This document shows, piece after piece, positions 58,949-64,000 of a stretch of DNA of 64,000 nucleotides (position 1 is the first letter of the stretch; every line of letters begins with the position of its first letter). The stretch lies in contig JAPOQN010000030.1 of assembly GCA_026710655.1 (NCBI GenBank), positions 1 to 64,000 of the forward strand, read 5' to 3'. Source of the DNA: Chloroflexota bacterium. Its GTDB lineage: Bacteria; Chloroflexota; Dehalococcoidia; Tepidiformales; Tepidiformaceae. The notes beneath the pieces are model-generated. The model was not told the origin of the DNA, made no database searches, and saw only the letters and a program-made list of their open reading frames with translations. The position numbers were made by a program, and so were the translations under genes.

Positions 58949-60507
58949 GCGACGATCCTGCCCGCCTCGCGGTTTGGAACGCCCTCCTCGCCTCGGCCGC
59001 GGAGGAGATGGGCGTGACGCTCTGGCGGACGGGCCACTCGCCCAACATCCGCGAGCGCCGCGACTTCTCCTGCGCCGTCTTCGATGCCCACGGCGAGATG
59101 GTCGCGCAGGCCGCCCACATCCCCGTGCACCTGGGCGCCATGCCCGAGTCGGTGGCCGCCGTCTCGGCCCTTGCACCCTGGAGCGAGGGTGACGTCGCCA
59201 TCGTCAACGACCCCTACCTGGGCGGCACCCACCTCCCCGACGTGACCCTGGTGGGGCCGGTGTTCGCCGGCGGCGCGCTCATCGGCTTCGTCGCGAACCG
59301 GGCGCACCACGCCGACATCGGCGGGATGTCGGCAGGCTCCATGCCGGTCGCCACGGAGTTGTACCAGGAGGGCGTGATCATCCCCCCACTGAAGCTGCGC
59401 GAGGCCGGACGGCTGAACGAGGCGCTCTTCGCCCTCATCCTGCGCAATGTCCGTACCCCCGCCGAACGCCGTGGCGACTTCGACGCACAACTGGGCGCGC
59501 TCCAGACCGGTGCGGCTCGCCTCGAAGCGCTGGCCGCGCGGTACGGCAATGCCGAACTGGCCCGTTGGATGGGCGAACTGACTGCCTACGCCGAACGGCT
59601 CACGCGGGCCGCTCTCTCCGAGGTTCCCGATGGCGAATACCGGGCCGAAGACGTGATGGAGCGAGCGGGCGGCGGTCTGCTTCCAATACGGGTGCGCGTT
59701 GTTGTGTCCGGCGATGAGGTCACGGTCGACTTCGCGGGCTCCGCGGGCGAGCAGCCGGCCTCGATCAATGCGGTGGCGGCCGTCACGCGTTCGGCGGTGG
59801 CCTACTGTGTGCGCTGCCTCCTGCCCGGGAACGCGCCTTCGAACGCGGGGGTGTTCCGGCCCATCGAGGTCGTTCTGCCCGAAGCCTCCATAGTGAACGC
59901 CCGACCGCAACGGGCGGTGTCCGCGGGCAATGTCGAGACCTCCCAGCGGGTCACCGATGTGGTCCTGGCCGCCTTCGCACAGGCACTCCCCGACCGTATC
60001 CCTGCCGCGAGCACCGGCACGATGAGCAACTTCACTTTCGGCGGCGTACGCCCGGGAGGCGAGCCCTTCGCCTATTACGAGACCGTGCCCGGGGGCGCGG
60101 GCGCAGGGCCGGGCGGCGACGGTGCGAGCGGCGTCCAGACCCACATGACCAACACGGCCAACACCCCCGCGGAGTCGATCGAGAGCGCCTTCCCCGTGCG
60201 CGTGCGGCGCTTCGAACTACGCGACGAGAGCGGAGGCGAAGGGCTTCACCGTGGAGGTGACGGGGTCGTGCGGGAGATCGAGTTCCTGACCGACGCGGAC
60301 GTATCCCTCATCGGCGACAGGCGCGCCGTCGGGCCACCGGGAACCCGGGGAGGGGAAGCGGCTGCTCATGGCGAGAACACACTCACTCGGGCGGATGGCC
60401 AACGCGAACCGCTGCCCGGTCAGCACCAGCTGCAGGCCGCCGCCGGGGACCGCATCGAGGTTCGCACCCCCGGCGGGGGAGGCTGGGGTAAGGGCGCCCG
60501 CACCTGA
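58945..60507 (+). CDS. hyuB: Hydantoinase/oxoprolinase family protein, B subunit
   Basis: A 520-residue HyuB protein (WRTGHSPNIRERRDFSCAVFD; NDPYLGGTHLPDVTLV; NRAHHADIGGMSAGSMPV; ETVPGGAGAGPGGDG; and the C-terminal PGGGGWG). The His and Asp residues in THLPDV and HHADIGG form the metal site in relatives. ATGA overlap with the A subunit. Confidence 0.9.
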   Translation: MSDDPARLAVWNALLASAAEEMGVTLWRTGHSPNIRERRDFSCAVFDAHGEMVAQAAHIPVHLGAMPESVAAVSALAPWSEGDVAIVNDPYLGGTHLPDVTLVGPVFAGGALIGFVANRAHHADIGGMSAGSMPVATELYQEGVIIPPLKLREAGRLNEALFALILRNVRTPAERRGDFDAQLGALQTGAARLEALAARYGNAELARWMGELTAYAERLTRAALSEVPDGEYRAEDVMERAGGGLLPIRVRVVVSGDEVTVDFAGSAGEQPASINAVAAVTRSAVAYCVRCLLPGNAPSNAGVFRPIEVVLPEASIVNARPQRAVSAGNVETSQRVTDVVLAAFAQALPDRIPAASTGTMSNFTFGGVRPGGEPFAYYETVPGGAGAGPGGDGASGVQTHMTNTANTPAESIESAFPVRVRRFELRDESGGEGLHRGGDGVVREIEFLTDADVSLIGDRRAVGPPGTRGGEAAAHGENTLTRADGQREPLPGQHQLQAAAGDRIEVRTPGGGGWGKGART

Positions 60508-60551
60508 TGCGTCGACGGCCCGGTTGCTGATCCCCTATCGTTGAAGGCGAT

Positions 60552-61031
60552 ATGCCCGACCGCATCGATCGCGAGATCGAGGAAATCCTCAGCCGCCTTG
60601 GAGAGGAGCCTCCCAAGCGTGGAGAGGAGCCCCCCAAGCGCGGTGAGGAGCCTCCCAGGCGTGGCGAGGAGCCGATCTCCATCGATGAGCGGCGGAGGCG
60701 TCGGAAGGCGCCACTCGGGTCGCGGGCCACGGCAGCGTTCGGTCTCTCCCTGAGCGGTCCCACACCCGCCTCGATGCTCTACACGGGCGCGGGTGTGATG
60801 GTCGTTGGGCTCATCCTCTCCGCCATCTGGGGCACGCTGATCTGGGTTGCCTTCGTAGGCGTGCTCGTCTTCGTGGCGGCCTTCATCTGGTCGTTCGTGC
60901 GTCCGCGACGTGCGGGGGTCAAGAACCAGCCCGCCGCCAAGGGCGCCCACTGGCGAGGACGTTACGTCGAGTACGAACCCCCACCACCCGGCGTGCTGGC
61001 GCGGATCAGGCGTGCGTTCCGACGGCGCTAG
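60552..61031 (+). CDS. Membrane protein with N-terminal heptapeptide repeats
   Basis: A 159-residue protein: a charged N-terminus with four tandem GEEPPKR-like repeats (residues 17-42), then two TM helices (about 74-95 and 97-115), and a basic C-terminus. SD GAAGG. Resembles small DUF-type envelope proteins of Chloroflexota; function unknown. Confidence 0.65.
   Translation: MPDRIDREIEEILSRLGEEPPKRGEEPPKRGEEPPRRGEEPISIDERRRRRKAPLGSRATAAFGLSLSGPTPASMLYTGAGVMVVGLILSAIWGTLIWVAFVGVLVFVAAFIWSFVRPRRAGVKNQPAAKGAHWRGRYVEYEPPPPGVLARIRRAFRRR
60600..60674 (+). repeat. Tandem 21-bp repeats (3.5 copies) in a coding region
   Basis: Units at 60600-60620, 60621-60641 and 60642-60662 plus a partial unit to 60674 encode the GEEPPKR heptads. 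The units differ mostly at silent positions, suggesting an older duplication kept by selection. Confidence 0.85.
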
Positions 61032-61068
61032 CAACGGATCGCGACCTGGCCTAACGCGCAGGCTCCCA

Positions 61069-62397
61069 ATGACTTTTCGACTACTCCTTGCGATCGCGCT
61101 GGCTGCGTTGCTGGCCACGGCCTGCTCCGACGGCGACTCCGATGACGCCTCCACCCCACCTGAAGCGACCGCTTCCTCCGCTTCCCCCGCAGACGCCGCC
61201 ACCCCAACCGAAGCGGACACCGCTGCTGCGCCCCCGTCCGCCATCGACGCGCCCTTCGACCACGACATCGAGAGGGCGATGGAACACGTGCGCGTGCTCT
61301 CCGTCGCCATCGGACCGCGCGTGTCTGGCTCCCAAGAGGCACGGCAGACGGTCGCGTATATCGCCGACGTCTTCCGCAGCTACGGCTACGCGGTGGAGGT
61401 GATGGAGTTCGACTACAAGACGCGGTTCCGGGCCGCGACCGTCACCGTGAACGGGGAGACGATTGAAGGAGTCGCACTCAACGGGCTGGCTACCCCACCG
61501 AAGTCGGCGGAAGGGCGCGCGGTCGAGGTGGGGGCCAGAAGGAGCGCCTCCTTCAGCGGCTCCATCCCCGTCAGGAACCGGAACAACCCTGGGTACGGGG
61601 ATGTGCTGGCGTACATGGAGGCCGACAGGAACGAGGCCACGGGTCTCGTCATCGTCAACCAAGCGAGGTGGCCCTTCTACGGCTTCCCCATCGAGGCGGC
61701 CGACGCCATTCCTGTCGTGCTCGTTTCCCACACGGAGGCCGACCGCTTGACACTGGCGGTCGAGGACGGCGCCACCATCACCGTGAGCATCGGACCGGGC
61801 CGCCCCATGGCCGCGAACGTCATCGCGCGGCCCGCGGAAGGCGCGAGCTGCAACATCCTCGCGGGTGGCCACCACGACACCGTTGCCGCCGCCCCCGGCG
61901 CCATCGACAACGCGAGCGGCGTCGCCATCGTCCTCGAGCTGGCACGGGCCTTCGCCGTGGACGGGCTCGACGAGGGGCTGTGCTTCGCGACCTTCGGCGC
62001 CGAGGAGTCGGGCCTCTTCGGCAGCGCAGCCCTGGCTCGGGGGTGGGAGGAGTCGGGGGAGTTACCCGAAGTCATGGTGAACTTCGACGTGACCGCGCGG
62101 GGGGAGGCCGTCGAGCTCATCGGCAGCGGGAGGCTCGTGGGGCAGGCGGTCCAACTGCTCAGCGACGCAGGCATCCCTTCGTTCCCGTCCGCCCTGCCAC
62201 AGGGCTACGGAAGCGACCACCAGAGCTTCGTCGACGTGGGCGTGCCCGTGCTGTATTTCTCCGATGGGGACGTTTCGCTCATCCATACGCCGGGGGACGT
62301 GATCGCGGAGGTAGAGCCGGTTGCGGTCGACCGCATCGGCGATGCGGCGGCGCTGGTGCTGTCCGTTCTGCTTGCGGAGATTGCCGGGGGACCGTAG
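61069..62397 (+). CDS. Lipoprotein M28-family zinc aminopeptidase
   Basis: A 442-residue exported protease. The signal ends in a lipobox LLATAC (Cys20), followed by a Thr/Ala/Pro-rich linker, a PA-like insert (about 140-240) and the M28 catalytic domain. The di-zinc ligands are in GGHHDTVAA, GAIDNASGV, TFGAEESGLFG and YGSDHQSF, with the final His in SLIHTPGD. It probably trims peptides at the cell surface. ATG at 61069; the frame from 60910 is within the previous gene. Confidence 0.9.
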   Translation: MTFRLLLAIALAALLATACSDGDSDDASTPPEATASSASPADAATPTEADTAAAPPSAIDAPFDHDIERAMEHVRVLSVAIGPRVSGSQEARQTVAYIADVFRSYGYAVEVMEFDYKTRFRAATVTVNGETIEGVALNGLATPPKSAEGRAVEVGARRSASFSGSIPVRNRNNPGYGDVLAYMEADRNEATGLVIVNQARWPFYGFPIEAADAIPVVLVSHTEADRLTLAVEDGATITVSIGPGRPMAANVIARPAEGASCNILAGGHHDTVAAAPGAIDNASGVAIVLELARAFAVDGLDEGLCFATFGAEESGLFGSAALARGWEESGELPEVMVNFDVTARGEAVELIGSGRLVGQAVQLLSDAGIPSFPSALPQGYGSDHQSFVDVGVPVLYFSDGDVSLIHTPGDVIAEVEPVAVDRIGDAAALVLSVLLAEIAGGP

Positions 62398-62407
62398 CGA
62401 ACCTAGC

Positions 62408-63010
62408 ATGGCCACGGTGCTCACCCGAACGCTCGCCGCAGCCTGCCTCCTTGCGCTTCTCGTCGCGGGTTGTGGCGGCGACGACGCTACGGAGGAGCCA
62501 CAGGCGCGGCCCACGCTGAGCGACCCGGCCGCCGTCCCCACCGCCGTCCCGGACGAAGGCCGCGAACCGTACCGCATCGGCCAGACTGGCGTGAACGCCC
62601 CCGGGGCCGATGTAACGGCCACTGTGGCGCCGGCGGAACCCACGTCGACGACCTACAACGTGCAGGAAGGGGACACCTGTGGCGGGATCGCGTCCAACCA
62701 CGGCATCACCGTCGACGCGCTGCTGGCCGCCAACGCCCGCATCAACGACGACTGTACGAACCTGCATGTCGACGAGGTCCTGACTATCCCCGCACCGGAC
62801 CCATCGGCGTCACCGCCGGAGGCCAGCGACAGCGACACCCGCGACACCCCCACGGGCGCCCGCGTCTACATCGTTGTGGCGGGCGACACCTGTGCGGCGA
62901 TCGCGCAGGACCACGACATCCCGCTGCAGACGTTCCTCGTGGCCAACGGGCTCGACGAGGAGTCGTGCCTCACCATCCAGGTCGGGCAAGAGGTCATCAT
63001 TCCCGAGTAG
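62408..63010 (+). CDS. Lipoprotein with two LysM domains containing paired cysteines
   Basis: A 200-residue lipoprotein with lipobox LLVAGC (Cys22). Two LysM domains follow at about 78-123 (YNVQEGDTCGGIASNHGITV ... NDDCTNLHVDEVLTIP) and 151-200 (YIVVAGDTCAAIAQDHDIPL ... EESCLTIQVGQEVIIP). Each has a Cys after the GDT turn and another before the last strand, a disulphide pattern more usual in fungal LysM. Peptidoglycan or glycan binding is expected. It begins 10 bp after the peptidase gene and overlaps the converging CoA-transferase by 14 bp. Confidence 0.85.
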   Translation: MATVLTRTLAAACLLALLVAGCGGDDATEEPQARPTLSDPAAVPTAVPDEGREPYRIGQTGVNAPGADVTATVAPAEPTSTTYNVQEGDTCGGIASNHGITVDALLAANARINDDCTNLHVDEVLTIPAPDPSASPPEASDSDTRDTPTGARVYIVVAGDTCAAIAQDHDIPLQTFLVANGLDEESCLTIQVGQEVIIPE

Positions 63011-64000
63011 CGTCCGCCAGCTCCGCCAGCACCTCGTTGGTGTGCTCGCCCAGCTTTGGGGCGGGACGGCGGAGCTCCCAGGGGGTCGCGCTGAGCACGT
63101 AGGGGGCGCCCGGCATGAGCGCATCCCCCTCCAGCCCCTCGCCCGTGGTGGCGACGAAGTGGCCGCGGTCGTGCAGGTGGGGGTCGTCGACGGCCTCGTC
63201 GGGGGAGCGCACGGTGCCCCAGGGGAGGCCGCACGCCTGCGCGCCGCGATACACGTCCTCGGCGTCGAGGGCGGCGACGAAGCGGGAGACCTCGGCGAAT
63301 ATCTCCTTCGCCTCGGGGGCGCCGCGCGCAGCCATCCGGTTCATGGGGTCGTCGAAGCGCGACTCGTCGAAGTTCATGCCGAAACCGTGGGACTGCATCC
63401 AGCGCTTCAGCTTGCCCCACGACTCGTTGCTTCGGCCGATGTTGAAGACGAGCACGTCCTTGCCGTCGCGGGCGCGGTGGATCCAGGGCTCGCTGCGGAT
63501 GACGGCGGCGTGGCGACCCGTCTGGCGGGTGATGTTGGTCTTCGTGTAGAGCCAGTGGGGCAGGCCCACCTCGGTGGCGGAGGAGAGGGCCTCGTGCATG
63601 GAGGAGTCGATGTACTGGCCCTGGCCGGTGGCGTCGCGGGCCACGAGGGCGGTGAGGATGCCCATGACGGCGAAGTGGGCGCCGGTGTTCCAGGCCTGGT
63701 CGCCCTTGCCGTGGATGGGCGGGGCGCCGGGGGCGTCCTCCGGGTCGTAGCCGTTCATGTTCATGGGGCCGCCGGCGGCCAGCGCGACCAGGTCGGTGAC
63801 GCGATAGTGCGCCCAGGGGCCGTCCTGCCCGAAGGGGGTGATGGCGCAGTGGATGAGGCCGGGGTTGGCGGCGGCGAGGGTGTCGTAGTCGAGGGCGAGG
63901 GCGATGGGGCGGCCGGGGGTCATCGCCTCGAGGAAGATGTCGGCGCGGGCGAGGAGGGCGCGGGCGGTGGCGCGGTCGGATTCGGAGGCGTCGAGGTCGA
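62997..64000 (-). CDS. CaiB/BaiF family (class III) CoA-transferase, C-terminal part
   Basis: At least 334 residues of a formyl-CoA-transferase-family protein; the gene continues past the window end. Visible motifs are ARADIFLEAMTPGRP, NPGLIHCAITPFGQDGPWA, and GQGQYIDSSMHEAL, whose Asp is the likely acyl-carrying nucleophile. The first ATG in the window (63923) is internal. It transfers CoA between organic acids; the acids are unknown. Confidence 0.85.
   Translation of the reverse strand, partial: DLDASESDRATARALLARADIFLEAMTPGRPIALALDYDTLAAANPGLIHCAITPFGQDGPWAHYRVTDLVALAAGGPMNMNGYDPEDAPGAPPIHGKGDQAWNTGAHFAVMGILTALVARDATGQGQYIDSSMHEALSSATEVGLPHWLYTKTNITRQTGRHAAVIRSEPWIHRARDGKDVLVFNIGRSNESWGKLKRWMQSHGFGMNFDESRFDDPMNRMAARGAPEAKEIFAEVSRFVAALDAEDVYRGAQACGLPWGTVRSPDEAVDDPHLHDRGHFVATTGEGLEGDALMPGAPYVLSATPWELRRPAPKLGEHTNEVLAELADATRE

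Overview
The window is about 64 kb of very GC-rich bacterial chromosome with densely packed genes. The content suggests a Chloroflexota, probably Dehalococcoidia-like (SAR202-type) bacterium: several acyl-CoA dehydrogenases, a CaiB-type CoA-transferase, a crotonyl-CoA reductase, a Rieske oxygenase, a phytanoyl-CoA-type dioxygenase, an F420-type flavin monooxygenase and a complex I cluster of the short NuoA-N type. The lineage is an inference from gene families, not from a marker gene.

Layout. 1-2.5 kb: the 3' part of a large serine recombinase runs directly into a haem peroxidase gene that lacks its 5' part. This looks like one end of an integrated element that split the peroxidase at its catalytic motif. 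2.5-4.3 kb: Fe/2OG dioxygenase, a DUF433/DUF5615 toxin-antitoxin pair, tRNA-Lys. 4.4-14.3 kb: Rieske oxygenase, F420-type oxidoreductase, 14-TM exporter, a PEP-utilising-enzyme-like protein without ATP-grasp, YaaA, a ThDP enzyme, a hydrolase and a small coiled-coil membrane protein. 14.3-24.0 kb: a tightly coupled minus-strand operon nuoA-C-D-H-J-K-orf-L-M-N-ybeY without nuoB, I, E, F or G. 24.1-26.1 kb: an exported bacterial lysyl oxidase. 26.4-29.7 kb: ccr, acyl-CoA dehydrogenase, MaoC and a lone HicB-like protein. 29.7-41.3 kb: UvrD/PcrA, an OGG1-type glycosylase, a DRTGG protein, a second ThDP enzyme, an ArgA-like acetyltransferase, a formyltransferase of the 10-formyl-THF-dehydrogenase type and a class A PBP. 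41.4-50.2 kb: gatCA, aminotransferase, pyrophosphatase-like protein, acyl-CoA dehydrogenase, VapBC, zinc proteins, B12 adenosyltransferase, NnrE, and a preQ0 salvage pair (queF plus transporter). 50.3-64 kb: DUF402 protein, acyl-CoA dehydrogenase, peroxiredoxin, enoyl-CoA hydratase, kinase, VapBC, uvrC with hydantoinase A/B genes, secreted lipoproteins and a partial CoA-transferase.

The most striking gene is the peroxiredoxin at 52150-52611. It is an AhpE-type, otherwise cysteine-free protein in which an in-frame TGA sits exactly at the peroxidatic cysteine position (codon 45) of the universal P-x3-T-x2-C motif. The simplest reading is a selenocysteine peroxiredoxin that routine annotation would truncate to its C-terminal part. 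It lies between a beta-oxidation hydratase and an acyl-CoA dehydrogenase on the same strand.

Transcription signals show two styles. Several genes, and the tRNA, have a TANNNT -10 box ending only 6-7 nt before the start, implying leaderless transcripts. Others have a CCGGTARA(C/G)T-like -10 box followed by a 35-45 nt leader with a Shine-Dalgarno site.
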